Shown one piece after another: positions 33,943 through 42,549 of a stretch of 64,000 bases of DNA; position 1 is the first letter of the stretch, and the number at the start of each line of letters is the position of its first letter. Made by a program: the position numbers and the translations under genes. Where the stretch lies: NCBI RefSeq assembly GCF_037027585.1, contig NZ_JAXCLE010000011.1, positions 1 through 64,000 on the forward strand. Direction: 5' to 3'. The notes beneath the pieces were generated by a model, which saw only the letters and a program-made list of their open reading frames with translations, was not told the origin of the DNA and did no database searches. The stretch is from Solibacillus ferritrahens. Lineage in GTDB: Bacteria > Bacillota > Bacilli > Bacillales_A > Planococcaceae.

Positions 33943-35055
33943 TTATTCATTTGCGCAATTTTTTAACGTCGTGGCAATTACTTTCACTCCATCAATTAAT
34001 GCCTTTTCATCAAACGACATTTTCGGATGATGAAGACCCGGTCCAAGATTTGCACCGACACCAATCATCGTAGCCTTCAATTGTGGATTTTTTATCGTAT
34101 AAAAGTGGAAGTCATCGCTACCCGGTGTGACGACGGCCTGGGCCAAACTTTGTTTTCCAAGCGCCTCAATAATTGAACGCTCTGCCAAAGCAGCCGCCTC
34201 CTTAGATACTTCTGCACCCGGTGTGACATCTAACCAGTCCGAAGCAACATCAATATCGAACATTTCTGCGATTTGCTTTAAACCTTTTTCCACATAGTTT
34301 TGCACTTTTGTCAGGACTTCATTTTTTTGAGCGCGCACATCAATCGAAAAGCTTGCATTGCCCGGAATAATATTCACACTTCCGCCATCCGCTACAATCT
34401 TCGTTAGCTTAGCGGAATACACTTCAAATGGATCAATATGAATATTTTTCAGCATGTGCTGAATCGCTACAATTACATCTATCGCATTTTTCCCTTGATG
34501 GGGACGAGCACCATGTGCATCAATTCCAGTAATTGTTCCGGATAAAAATGCAGCAGCCCCATGATAAATGGCCGGAGCAACTTTTCCTAAAGGGAGCTCT
34601 TCCATTGGACGTAAATGCACTCCAAATAAATGTGTTACATCTTCTATAACACCACGCTCAATCATTGCTAGCGCCCCACCACCTGTTTCTTCTGCAGGTT
34701 GGAAAATAAATCGAATTTTCTTCTTTAACGATTCATTCTTTAATGCATAGAGCGCCCCTAAAACGATTGATATATTTGCATCATGTCCACAAGAATGGTT
34801 CGCCTGCATCACGCCGTCTACTTCTTGCCAAAGTGCATCAATATCTGCACGAACCGCGACTGTCTCGTCACCTTGCCCGATTTCTGCGACAAGCCCTGTC
34901 ACATCGTCAAACCTTTTATAGTTTACGCCCATCTCATCTAGTATTTCAGCTATTTTAGCTGTCGTATTATCTTCCTTCCAGCTTATTTCAGGATTTGCAT
35001 GGAAATACTGAAACCAATCAAAAATCATTTGTTCCGTTGAATTTACTGCTAACAT
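33943..35055 (-). CDS. M20-family amidohydrolase / peptidase
   Basis: A 370-residue zinc hydrolase of the aminoacylase-type M20D branch. Motifs: ADIDAL, NHSCGHDANIS (metal Cys/His), FQPAEETGGGA (catalytic Glu), the lid-domain segment IDAHGARPHQGKNAID, and GVGANLGPGLHHP with the last metal ligand. Such enzymes remove acyl groups from amino acids or cleave amide conjugates; the substrate is unknown. The ATG at 35055 follows GAGGTG, and a GTG at 35064 would overlap that site. It has its own terminator. Confidence 0.9.
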   Translation of the reverse strand: MLAVNSTEQMIFDWFQYFHANPEISWKEDNTTAKIAEILDEMGVNYKRFDDVTGLVAEIGQGDETVAVRADIDALWQEVDGVMQANHSCGHDANISIVLGALYALKNESLKKKIRFIFQPAEETGGGALAMIERGVIEDVTHLFGVHLRPMEELPLGKVAPAIYHGAAAFLSGTITGIDAHGARPHQGKNAIDVIVAIQHMLKNIHIDPFEVYSAKLTKIVADGGSVNIIPGNASFSIDVRAQKNEVLTKVQNYVEKGLKQIAEMFDIDVASDWLDVTPGAEVSKEAAALAERSIIEALGKQSLAQAVVTPGSDDFHFYTIKNPQLKATMIGVGANLGPGLHHPKMSFDEKALIDGVKVIATTLKNCANE

Positions 35056-35170
35056 GAAACGCACCTCAAATATTATTTAGTATCCCTATTATACAGTACA
35101 AAATTTATATTCTACATTATTACTGCCCAATAAAGTGAAACTTCAACTGCCAAAGTTTCAAGAATCGCAT

Positions 35171-35218
35171 AAAATTAAAAATGGCATCTATCCCAATTGC
35201 TTAATTGGATAGACACCG
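35171..35218 (-). terminator. Terminator of the 45-aa gene
   Basis: On the minus strand GTCTATCC-AATT pairs with AATT-GGATAGA (one bulged base), with outer GG/CC pairs, followed by AUUUUUA. It lies 38 nt past the small gene's stop. Confidence 0.75.
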
Positions 35219-35255
35219 ATAAGTTCTGAAAAAAGTATGCATATCAAAAATTATA

Positions 35256-35393
35256 TTATAGGCTTGAGAAAAATCCATTTGGATATTGAGTACGCTCTTC
35301 ATTTTCAGACACCTCTTGTTGCTCCGATGATTCGAAATCCATTTCTTCATCGAACAAATATGTCTCAAGCATTGATTTTAAAATTGTTGTCAT
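35256..35393 (-). CDS. Free-standing small acidic protein (45 aa)
   Basis: A complete small gene with its own promoter (35438-35466), ribosome site AGAGGTGG 6 nt before the ATG, and terminator (35171-35218). The product begins MTTILKSMLETYLF and continues acidic (DEEMDFESSEQQEVSENEE), ending TQYPNGFFSSL. There is no signal peptide, membrane helix or cysteine. It could be a regulatory small protein or a peptide-signal precursor; neither is supported beyond size and composition. The full set of expression signals makes it a convincing gene. Confidence 0.72.
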   Translation of the reverse strand: MTTILKSMLETYLFDEEMDFESSEQQEVSENEERTQYPNGFFSSL

Positions 35394-35437
35394 CCACATC
35401 CACCTCTTTTAATTATTAGAATTTTTAGTTAATTTAA

Positions 35438-35466
35438 ATAATATAATGGATTTTTAATAAAATCAA
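35438..35466 (-). promoter_or_regulatory. Promoter of the 45-aa gene
   Basis: TTGATT (35466-35461), exactly 17 nt, TATTAT (35443-35438) on the minus strand, 45 nt upstream of the ATG. Confidence 0.65.
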
Positions 35467-35521
35467 CTATTATTAGCTGTTTATGCATAATTAGTATTAA
35501 ATCCATCTTGTTTTGAGATAA

Positions 35522-35559
35522 ATTAAAAGAGCGCCTGAATTTAGTATTCAAGCGCTCTT
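35522..35559 (-). terminator. Terminator of the TRAP operon
   Basis: AAGAGCGCTTGAAT (minus strand) pairs with ATTCAGGCGCTCTT (one G-U), 5-nt loop, then UUAAUU; 8 nt past the permease stop. Confidence 0.85.
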
Positions 35560-35566
35560 CCATATT

Positions 35567-37582
35567 TTAAGAAACCGCTACTTTTGATGTGGTCTCTTTA
35601 TTTTTTGTCATCCATTGAATAACAAACATAATTCCAAAGGCAATCAAGCCTAATGTATCAGACATTGATTCTGGGTAAATCATTGCTAGACCTGCAGCCA
35701 ATAAAACAATGCGTTCCATCCAATTTACCGGACGATACCAATAGCCGATAACCCCAACACCGATTGCAATCATACCCATTAATGCCGTAAATACTACCCA
35801 ACCAATTTGCCAAACTGTTACGTCAATCATAAGCAATGCCGGTGAGAAAATGATCATATATGGAATAATGAAAGCTGCAATTGCCAGTTTAGCAGAGTTC
35901 ACACCTGTACGAATCGGATCTCCACCTGAGATACCGGATGCTGCAAAGGCGGCGAGTGCGACTGGCGGTGTTATATCTGCGATAATTCCGAAATAGAATA
36001 CGAAGAAATGCGCTGATAAAACTACAATAATTGGCGCTGCACTTGCTGGTACATCCGGTGCCAATAATGCAATAATAGCCGGAGCCGCAATTGTTGATGT
36101 AATAACATAGTTTGCTGTCGTCGGTGCACCCATACCTAAAATTAACGATGCAATCATTACGAAGAATAGCGTAATAATAATGCTGCCACCTGCCAGCTTA
36201 ACTAAACTGTTTGCTAGTGATAGTCCTAATCCAGTCTTTACAACAACCCCTACAATGATACCCGCACATGCAGTTGCAGCTGCTACTGCCAATGCTGAAC
36301 GTGCACCATCGACCAAACCGTCAACAATTTCCTTGAAACCGAATTTCACATCAGGATTAATAAACCCTACAATTATACATGCTAATATTCCGTAAAGTGC
36401 AGAATGAATAACTGGTACACCCGACATCATCAGAACAATGATTAACACGATTGGAACAAGTAAATAAATTTTCTTTAATACATTCGAACGGTCCGGCATC
36501 TCCTCATCCGTTAAACCGCGTAAGCCTAATCGTTTCGCTTCAAAATGCGTCATAATCCAGATACCAGCAAAGTATAAGACTGCCGGGATAGCAGCTGCTT
36601 TGGCGATATCCCAATACGTTACTCCACGGCCAATAAATTCAACCATTAAGAACGCGGCCGCTCCCATAATCGGAGGCATCAACTGACCACCTGTTGATGC
36701 TGAAGCTTCTACAGCACCGGCGAAGTTTTTATTGTACCCAAGACGTTTCATCATAGGGATTGTATACGCGCCCGACGTAACAACGTTTGCTACGGAGCTT
36801 CCTGAAATCGTCCCTTGCAATGCAGATGAGAATATCGCTACCTTCGCAGGACCCCCAACTAACTTTCCCGCAACTGAAATTGCCAAGTCATTGAAGTATT
36901 CCCCTACACCTGTTTTTACAAGAAACGCTCCGAATAAAAGGAACGCAAAAATAAACGTTGACGACACTGCCAATGGTGTACCTAAAATCCCATCTGTAGA
37001 GAAAAACATTAAATTAACAATGCTATCTAAGCTTTGACCACGGTGTGCCATAAATTCCGGCATATAAGGGCCATAAAATGCGTAAAGTAAAAACATTCCT
37101 GCAATAATGGCGATTGGTAATCCTACCGCTCGACGTGCCCCTTCCAATACTATAATAATTGCCAAAAGTCCCACTATGAAATCCAATGTTTCCAACTGTC
37201 CTAAACTTTGAACAAGTCGCTCATAATTCAATACCCAATAGCTACCTACAAAGATGGCAAAAAGCGCCAAAATGTAATCGTAAAATGGAATAGAGCTTTT
37301 TGATAGCTTACGACTTGCTGGGAATAATAAAAATACAAAGGTTAAGGCAAATCCTATATGCACTGTACGCTGAATTTGCGCTGGAAATTGTCCGAAAATG
37401 GCTGTATAAACTTGGAACAATGTAAATGCCAGCAAACCAAAATAGATGAAATGCTTCATTATATTTTGCGGGTTACGCTGATTCGATTCAATATCGTATT
37501 TTTCCAATAGCTGCTGTTGCTGTTCTAAAGTAAGTGCTTCATGTAGGTTTTCTGAATTTGCCGCCACTGTTTTATTAGTCAT
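35567..37582 (-). CDS. TRAP transporter fused permease (DctQM, TAXI type)
   Basis: A 671-residue membrane protein with the small 4-helix DctQ-like part fused ahead of the 12-helix DctM-like part. Signature segments: LQGTISGSSVANVVTSG, SASTGGQLMPPIMGAAAFLM (scoop-like loop), LGMGAPTTANYV and ADITPPVALAAFAASG. It imports an organic acid using the Na+ gradient with the TAXI binding lipoprotein encoded upstream. It overlaps the DUF1850 gene by 8 nt. Glutamate or 2-oxoglutarate are known substrates of some TAXI systems; the substrate here is unknown. Confidence 0.93.
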   Translation of the reverse strand: MTNKTVAANSENLHEALTLEQQQQLLEKYDIESNQRNPQNIMKHFIYFGLLAFTLFQVYTAIFGQFPAQIQRTVHIGFALTFVFLLFPASRKLSKSSIPFYDYILALFAIFVGSYWVLNYERLVQSLGQLETLDFIVGLLAIIIVLEGARRAVGLPIAIIAGMFLLYAFYGPYMPEFMAHRGQSLDSIVNLMFFSTDGILGTPLAVSSTFIFAFLLFGAFLVKTGVGEYFNDLAISVAGKLVGGPAKVAIFSSALQGTISGSSVANVVTSGAYTIPMMKRLGYNKNFAGAVEASASTGGQLMPPIMGAAAFLMVEFIGRGVTYWDIAKAAAIPAVLYFAGIWIMTHFEAKRLGLRGLTDEEMPDRSNVLKKIYLLVPIVLIIVLMMSGVPVIHSALYGILACIIVGFINPDVKFGFKEIVDGLVDGARSALAVAAATACAGIIVGVVVKTGLGLSLANSLVKLAGGSIIITLFFVMIASLILGMGAPTTANYVITSTIAAPAIIALLAPDVPASAAPIIVVLSAHFFVFYFGIIADITPPVALAAFAASGISGGDPIRTGVNSAKLAIAAFIIPYMIIFSPALLMIDVTVWQIGWVVFTALMGMIAIGVGVIGYWYRPVNWMERIVLLAAGLAMIYPESMSDTLGLIAFGIMFVIQWMTKNKETTSKVAVS

Positions 37583-38081
37583 CCAATTCGACTCCTTTCA
37601 TTTTGTCATATAAAGACAAGCTTTTAAGTTTTACTAAATAGGATTTCCCCGGTATTAAAAGCTCCTTTAAAGGTATAATTCTACCTTTATGCTGGAGATT
37701 CAATTTATAGTCGACATCCCCAATATGTAGCGTGAATTCTTTTAATTTAGCATCCGTATATTTAAGTTTATAGATGCCATTTTCGTAGTGAAGGGTTTGC
37801 CCTTCTTCTGCATAACTCGGCATTCCAATAGCCACATCCGAATACTCCATTGAAAGCAATTGAAATTCGTCTGTTGGAAGTGCTTGATAGCTCTCTTTTA
37901 CATCTGTTAAGTGAATGGAATGCGTAAAGATCAAATGGAATACATCCTCATTTTTTAACGGCAAATAAAACGGCACCGGTTTTTCAGTTCGCGTTTCATA
38001 AAAAGTTAGGCTACGGTCAAAAGGAACAAACAAAAGAGCAATACCGAGCAAAGCAAGGATTATAAACAACCATTTTCTCAT
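37575..38081 (-). CDS. DUF1850 protein of the TAXI-TRAP operon
   Basis: A 168-residue exported or anchored protein with an N-terminal helix (about 4-20) and a beta-rich body. It contains FTHSIHLTDVKESYQ, the conserved HS and E-Y segment of DUF1850. The family is found almost only inside TAXI-TRAP operons, and here it lies between binding protein and permease, overlapping the permease start by 8 nt. It is probably an accessory subunit; no activity is known. GAGGG precedes the ATG. Confidence 0.85.
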   Translation of the reverse strand: MRKWLFIILALLGIALLFVPFDRSLTFYETRTEKPVPFYLPLKNEDVFHLIFTHSIHLTDVKESYQALPTDEFQLLSMEYSDVAIGMPSYAEEGQTLHYENGIYKLKYTDAKLKEFTLHIGDVDYKLNLQHKGRIIPLKELLIPGKSYLVKLKSLSLYDKMKGVELDD

Positions 38082-38133
38082 CTACATCCCTCGCTTCAAA
38101 ACTCCTTTTACATTAAATAGGGGTATATATACA

Positions 38134-38168
38134 AAAGACCTCTGAAGCATTTTTTTGCAACAGAGGCC
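38134..38168 (-). terminator. Hairpin between the TAXI binding protein and DUF1850 genes
   Basis: CCTCTG pairs with CAGAGG (38161-38166) with an inner TTGC/GC region; UCUUUUG follows on the minus strand. In mid-operon, it probably makes the binding protein more abundant than the membrane subunits. Confidence 0.6.
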
Positions 38169-38182
38169 CTAGTTTCTCGTTA

Positions 38183-39190
38183 CTACTTAACTTCGTCAAA
38201 GTATTTTTGAGCACCTGGGTGAACTTCAATACCGATTCCGTCTAAGCCTGTTTCAGCTTTAATGAACTCGCCTTTAGCATGACCAATTTTATCCGTGTTG
38301 TCATAAATAGCTTTAGTCATGGCATACACTAGTTCTTCCGAAAGGTCTTTATTAACTGCTAACATCGCACCTACTGATACAGCTGGAACGTCAGATTCCA
38401 AACCATATGTTCCTGAAGGGATCTTATCCACTGCATAATAAGGGTATTTCGCGATTAATTCTTTTGCTTTATCTGCTTCAACCGGTATAATAGTTACACC
38501 ATTTGTTGCATTTAATGCTTCTACAGCACCGGTTGGGTAACCAGCTGTGATGAATGCTGCATCAATTTGACCTGATTGAATACCGTCAGTTGATTCACCG
38601 AAGTCTAAATTTTGCGCTTGGATATCATCTTTAATTGATAAGCCATGGATTTCTAATAATTGCTCAGCGTTTGCATAAGTACCTGAACCTGGTGCACCTA
38701 CAGAAACTTTTTTACCTTTTAAGTCTGCAAATGATTTAATCCCTGAATCTGCTAATGTTACTAATTGAACTGTTTCCGGATATAAAGCACCTAATGCTAC
38801 TACAGAGTCGATTTTTTGCCCTTCAAACATTAAAGTACCTTGTGTTGCATAGTATGCGATATCTGTCTGAACGAAGGCAATTTCTCCCTTGCCACCAGCT
38901 AACGCCGTCATATTAGCAGCAGAAGCCTGTGATACTTCCGCAGTTGTTTTTACCCCAGTCTCAGTTGTGATTAAGTCCGCAAATGTACCGCCTAATGGAT
39001 AGTAAGTCCCTTGCGTACCACCTGTTAAAATACTTAAGTAATCAACACCATAATCTACCTCTGTATTTGAATCTCCAGTGTTAGAACCAGTATCCGTAGA
39101 TGTCTCTTCATCATCACTGCCACAAGCAGCTAGCACTAACATAAATACACTTAGTACTAATACAAATAGCATATTTTTAGATTTGAACAT
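38183..39190 (-). CDS. TAXI-family TRAP solute-binding lipoprotein
   Basis: A 335-residue extracytoplasmic binding protein. The lipoprotein signal ends in LAAC (Cys23). The fold signatures LTGGTQGTYYPLGGTFADL, KGKKVSVGAPGSGTYANAEQLL and DAAFITAGYPTGAVEAL are those of TAXI proteins. It captures the solute and hands it to the TRAP permease encoded downstream. AAAGGGGGA precedes the ATG. It is the first gene of the operon, with a hairpin after it. Confidence 0.93.
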   Translation of the reverse strand: MFKSKNMLFVLVLSVFMLVLAACGSDDEETSTDTGSNTGDSNTEVDYGVDYLSILTGGTQGTYYPLGGTFADLITTETGVKTTAEVSQASAANMTALAGGKGEIAFVQTDIAYYATQGTLMFEGQKIDSVVALGALYPETVQLVTLADSGIKSFADLKGKKVSVGAPGSGTYANAEQLLEIHGLSIKDDIQAQNLDFGESTDGIQSGQIDAAFITAGYPTGAVEALNATNGVTIIPVEADKAKELIAKYPYYAVDKIPSGTYGLESDVPAVSVGAMLAVNKDLSEELVYAMTKAIYDNTDKIGHAKGEFIKAETGLDGIGIEVHPGAQKYFDEVK

Positions 39191-39392
39191 AAAAATTCCC
39201 CCTTTACACCTAATATGGATACATTTTACATAGAATAATATTCAAAAGTCAATTAATATTTCAAAAGTCTCATTATTCCGATAATTATATTTTTCTAAAA
39301 AAACCGTAAAAATGCTGTTAAATGTAGTTTTTCACTCGAGGTATTTTTACTAATAAACTATTTCATGTTTATATTAAGTAAATTTGTCCCAT

Positions 39393-39426
39393 AAAAAAAT
39401 ATCATGTACGAGTTGGCACATGATAT
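39393..39426 (-). terminator. Terminator of the CuZn-SOD gene
   Basis: ATATCATGT pairs with ACATGATAT (39418-39426), 11-nt loop, then U6 on the minus strand. Confidence 0.8.
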
Positions 39427-39451
39427 ATCTTTATATAGAATTTCAGATTAT

Positions 39452-39991
39452 TTATTCGACGACCCCGCAAACTATACGGGCTCCCGAATTACCGGCTGGA
39501 TCTGTTTTATAGTCATCTGCTTTTTCATGAATGACGACAGACGTGCCATCTTCATCAAATAAAGAATTTTTCTCACCTTTTTTTAGTGTGAAATCAGCTG
39601 TTATAAAGTTTAAATGTACTTCACCTGATTCATCCGCAGTTATATTCGGCAAATCACCAACATGTGGCCCTGAAGGATTCTCCACCCCATGCTTTTTATC
39701 GGTCGGATTAAAGTGTGCTCCCGCTGATTCGAATTTAGGAGGTTCACATTTACCAAACTCATGTAAATGGATTCCGTGGTCACCTGGAGGCAAACTGTTT
39801 AAAATAGCTGTTAGTTCCACTCCTTTAGTTGTCTCCGTAAAAACAATTTCACCAACTAACTTTTCATTCATATCATACATAATTGCCTTTGCCGACAATG
39901 CTTCAGGTGCACTTACAGGTATCTTTTCTTTTTGAAAGAAGTTACATCCGCCTAACATGAGTACACTTAAAAATAAGATTATAATTCGCAC
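39452..39991 (-). CDS. sodC: Cu/Zn superoxide dismutase lipoprotein
   Basis: A 179-residue lipoprotein (lipobox LGGC, Cys16) with a Cu/Zn-SOD domain. Copper ligands HLH in GIHLHEFGKC, the bridging His in GAHFNP, zinc ligands in HGVENPSGPHVGDLPN and the last His in SVVIHEKADD are all present. The disulfide cysteines occur in FGKCEPP and RIVCG. In contrast to B. subtilis YojM, which I recall lacks a copper ligand, this copy looks catalytically complete. GTG at 39991 follows GGAGGAG. It would dismute superoxide outside the membrane. Confidence 0.92.
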   Translation of the reverse strand: MRIIILFLSVLMLGGCNFFQKEKIPVSAPEALSAKAIMYDMNEKLVGEIVFTETTKGVELTAILNSLPPGDHGIHLHEFGKCEPPKFESAGAHFNPTDKKHGVENPSGPHVGDLPNITADESGEVHLNFITADFTLKKGEKNSLFDEDGTSVVIHEKADDYKTDPAGNSGARIVCGVVE

Positions 39992-40041
39992 AATATCTCC
40001 TCCTTGAAGCTAGTATTTCAAAAAAGGAGGGTAAATATACA

Positions 40042-40067
40042 AAAAGCCACCCAAAAGTGAGTGGCTC
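40042..40067 (-). terminator. Terminator of the LysM-3D gene
   Basis: AGCCAC pairs with GTGGCT (40062-40067) around a 10-nt loop, then UUUUUG on the minus strand, 9 nt past the stop. Confidence 0.75.
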
Positions 40068-40075
40068 ATTCAGTA

Positions 40076-40834
40076 TTAATCTAAAACTTTTATCGTTACT
40101 GTACGACGTCCCCATTCATAGGCATTGTTTAGGTTTGGGATAAATACATCGATTTTATTGCCTTTAATTGCTCCACCTGTATCGGCAGCAATGGCTTCAC
40201 CATAACCTTCCACCCAAACCTTTGTCCCTAATGGTATAATGCGTGGGTCTACCGCTATTACTTTTAAATGGGGATTTGCACGTAAGTTTGTACCATTTGC
40301 GGTTGTGCCCGAACAGCCCTCACAATATGCAGTATATGCTGTTGCTTCAACAGTCATTGTTTTTCCTTCACTAGGTGCTTCACCTGAATATGTCGGCGTC
40401 TCTATTTCTGGCGGTGTCCAACTCTCTTCTCCTGATGCACTTTTAACTTCACTAGCCGCCACTTCCTCTTCCAAAGGTCCGGAAACAGCGAGTGTATCGC
40501 CCGCATAAATCATATTTGAATTGAGACCATTCCATTCCTGTAATTGGTCCACCGTAATATCATGTTCTAATGCAATTCTATATAATGTATCCCCTTGTTC
40601 AATTGTATATAGGGGATCTTCTATTGTAACATCCATTGTATCACCAACATATATTACATCATTCGGGTAATTATTAATTTCTTTTAAAGCGGCGACGGAC
40701 GTCTCGAATTGTTGACTAATACTATAAAGCGTATCATCCGATTCAATTGTGTAAGCAGCTGCTCCATTTGTAAAAACTCCACTTGAAGCAATTACTCCAG
40801 CCAATAAAAATACTAATAGGTTTTTATGTCTCAA
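40076..40834 (-). CDS. Secreted LysM-3D domain cell-wall hydrolase (YocH-like)
   Basis: Two LysM repeats (about 28-75 and 76-125; TLYSISQQFETS and TLYRIALEHDIT) bind peptidoglycan. A C-terminal 3D domain carries the three aspartates (VIAVDPRIIPLG, AADTGGAIKGNKIDVF) of lytic transglycosylase-like enzymes. The start proposed is TTG 40834, 9 nt after GGAGGG, which gives a normal signal peptide (MRHKN, then LLVFLLAGVIASS). Upstream ATGs (40876, 40882) would add an atypical 16-residue N terminus. YocH homologues are under WalRK control; only a weak WalR-like half-site is visible upstream. Confidence 0.87.
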   Translation of the reverse strand: MRHKNLLVFLLAGVIASSGVFTNGAAAYTIESDDTLYSISQQFETSVAALKEINNYPNDVIYVGDTMDVTIEDPLYTIEQGDTLYRIALEHDITVDQLQEWNGLNSNMIYAGDTLAVSGPLEEEVAASEVKSASGEESWTPPEIETPTYSGEAPSEGKTMTVEATAYTAYCEGCSGTTANGTNLRANPHLKVIAVDPRIIPLGTKVWVEGYGEAIAADTGGAIKGNKIDVFIPNLNNAYEWGRRTVTIKVLD

Positions 40835-41091
40835 ATCTTTTTTCCCTCCATATTCTTTGCAACTAAGTTTACTCATTTTCACCCTGCTCCAAATTTACCG
40901 CAAATACATTGCAATTTTATGTCGCTTCCATGAACCCTCCATTACAAGCATATTTCAGAGCTTTTGGATAATTATTACTAATATTGAAGGGAATTATACA
41001 TAGAGTTATCATTTTTTTGTGGAGTAACAACAAAGATGAATATAGAAGTTGCCATTTTGTTTTCAAGCATGTTACAAATACTTCAATCAAC

Positions 41092-41117
41092 TCAACATTT
41101 TTAAATTCCGTCGATAA
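41092..41117 (+). promoter_or_regulatory. Weak candidate sigma-D-type promoter of yjfB
   Basis: TCAA (41092), 14 nt, GTCGATAA (41110-41117) resembles TAAA-N15-GCCGATAT. It fits because YjfB belongs to the motility regulon in Bacillus, but the spacing is one short. The rest of 40835-41138 shows nothing clear. Confidence 0.3.
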
Positions 41118-41138
41118 TAAAGAAAAGGAGGGGTTACT

Positions 41139-41327
41139 TTGGAAATCAGCTCTATGATGGCAGCTCAAGTTGCATCTTTACAGCAAACGGTGCAATTGAG
41201 CATTCTTGACAAAGCGATGAATACGGGGGCAGCCACTGTTGTTGAGATGATGGAATCACTACCCCAAGCTCAGACAGTTCCAGCAGCCCATCCTTATAAA
41301 GGACAATCGATTGACGTCCAAGTTTAG
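41139..41327 (+). CDS. yjfB: YjfB-family motility-associated small protein
   Basis: A 62-residue protein starting MEISSMMAAQVASLQQTVQL and continuing SILDKAMNTGAATVVEMMES, matching the YjfB family (Pfam 'putative motility protein'). In Bacillus it is transcribed by the flagellar sigma factor, but its role is unknown. TTG at 41139 is preceded by AAAAGGAGG at optimal spacing. It is monocistronic with a terminator. No flagellar genes are nearby. Confidence 0.85.
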   Translation: MEISSMMAAQVASLQQTVQLSILDKAMNTGAATVVEMMESLPQAQTVPAAHPYKGQSIDVQV

Positions 41328-41335
41328 GCTGGAAA

Positions 41336-41385
41336 GAAAAAACGCTCTTGAATTTTTTTCAATGAGCGCTTTTTCTATTTTGCTT
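41336..41385 (+). terminator. Terminator of yjfB
   Basis: CGCTC-TTGAA pairs with TTCAA-GAGCG (one bulge), followed by a U5 run. Confidence 0.7.
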
Positions 41386-41521
41386 GCCATATTAATATAT
41401 TTTTACATACCATTTGCTTATCTTTTATCTGTAAACATCATGTTAAAGTTTCATAAATTACTTTTATAAATTCATTTTTCGGGTATAACTAATAGTACAA
41501 TTAAAGTATCAACTAAAAGGA

Positions 41522-42166
41522 GTGATTCTTATAGGAATCCATACGTTTTTTACAAGTTTAAATGATTTAGAACGCATCATTCGTTGTCCCGGTCGGTTTA
41601 AATTTGAAGAACATAACGTAGCGGCACATTCATGGAAGGTATCTCAGTATGCCATGTTTTTTGCAACATTGGAGGAACGTGCAGGCAGTAAAATTGACTG
41701 GAAATCTTTATATGAGAAAACAATCAATCATGATTTCGCTGAAGTATTTATTGGGGATATAAAAACACCAGTCAAGCATGCGAGTGTCGAGTTAAAACAA
41801 ATGCTTGCCCATGTCGAAGAAAAAATGATGGAAAAGTTTATACTAGAAGAAATACCATCTGATTTGCAAGAAGTATTCTTTGACCGAATGAAAGAAGGTA
41901 AAGATCAGACGATAGAAGGTCGTTTACTTGAATTCTCTGATAAGCTTGATCAGTTTTATGAATCATTTTCAGAACTTAAGCGTGGAAACACCGATAAGGA
42001 ATTTGTCTATATGTATGAAAGTGCGTTAAGTAAGCTCCTATTAATAAATTTACCGGTATCTGTTGCTTACTTCCGCAATGAAATTTTATCAGATGTTGTG
42101 ACGGAAAAAACTGTGATTGATATTGCTTTATTAACAGAAAATATTCTACAGCAGCATACTGACTAA
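41522..42166 (+). CDS. YfbR-like HD-domain 5'-nucleotidase, probable AUA start at 41531
   Basis: An HD-domain phosphohydrolase of about 211 residues, related to the deoxynucleoside 5'-monophosphatase YfbR. Metal residues: HNVAAHSWKV and NHDFAEVFIGDIKTP (the HD pair). The start is odd. AAAGGAG is followed by TGATTCTT and then ATA GGA ATC CAT (M/I-G-I-H). Homologues I recall begin MGIH, so ATA at 41531 sits exactly where ATG is expected. The only standard codon is a GTG at 41522 that overlaps the ribosome site. The gene may use a rare AUA start or be weakly translated. Confidence 0.85.
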   Translation: MILIGIHTFFTSLNDLERIIRCPGRFKFEEHNVAAHSWKVSQYAMFFATLEERAGSKIDWKSLYEKTINHDFAEVFIGDIKTPVKHASVELKQMLAHVEEKMMEKFILEEIPSDLQEVFFDRMKEGKDQTIEGRLLEFSDKLDQFYESFSELKRGNTDKEFVYMYESALSKLLLINLPVSVAYFRNEILSDVVTEKTVIDIALLTENILQQHTD

Positions 42167-42172
42167 CGACAG

Positions 42173-42208
42173 AAGGCTTCCGAATTATAAGGAAGGCTTT
42201 TTTTTTTT
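42173..42208 (+). terminator. Terminator of the YfbR-like gene
   Basis: AAGGCTTCC pairs (one mismatch) with GGAAGGCTT (42191-42199), then a long U run. Confidence 0.8.
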
Positions 42209-42239
42209 GGACTCACCACTCGAATTGTGTAATGAGGTA

Positions 42240-42427
42240 AATAGAGGAATGAATTTCCCTTATTTCGAAAATAAAATAAAAAATAGTAAAAATAAGGGAA
42301 GGGATTTCCGTTATTGACCTAAAAAACATAAAATTTCGGGATTTTATTTAAAATAACGGTAAAATGTTCCCTTATTTATTCAAAAATAAGCGCCATCATT
42401 CAAATAACGGTAAAATCTCCCCTTATT
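42240..42427. repeat. Array of four 25-bp interrupted palindromes in mirror arrangement
   Basis: Units 42240-42264, 42291-42315, 42352-42376 and 42403-42427 each follow AATAACGG-N9-CCCTTATT, or its reverse complement. The first two units are in one orientation and the last two in the other. Starts are spaced 51, 61 and 51 bp, close to 5, 6 and 5 helical turns. The array fills most of the spacer between the YfbR gene terminator and the second ECF operon. Function unknown; a protein-binding array or RNA-structured repeat are both possible. Confidence 0.75.
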
Positions 42428-42549
42428 TAATGAGGGCATGTTCCCCACTAGTTCTTGGAAATGGTGAGGCTCTTTTTTTTTCTTTTTTGTAACGAATTCA
42501 ATTTTGAAGGTACTATAATAATAAACCATCATTTTGTGAGGTGAACTGG

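Noticed and set aside
40835..41138. A c-di-AMP (ydaO) riboswitch before the LysM-3D gene
   Set aside because: The conserved blocks of that riboswitch are not found; only an AT-rich spacer with weak WalR-like half-sites.
40917..41168. An 83-codon minus-strand frame upstream of the LysM-3D gene
   Set aside because: Overlaps the start of yjfB on the other strand, no ribosome site, no family resemblance.
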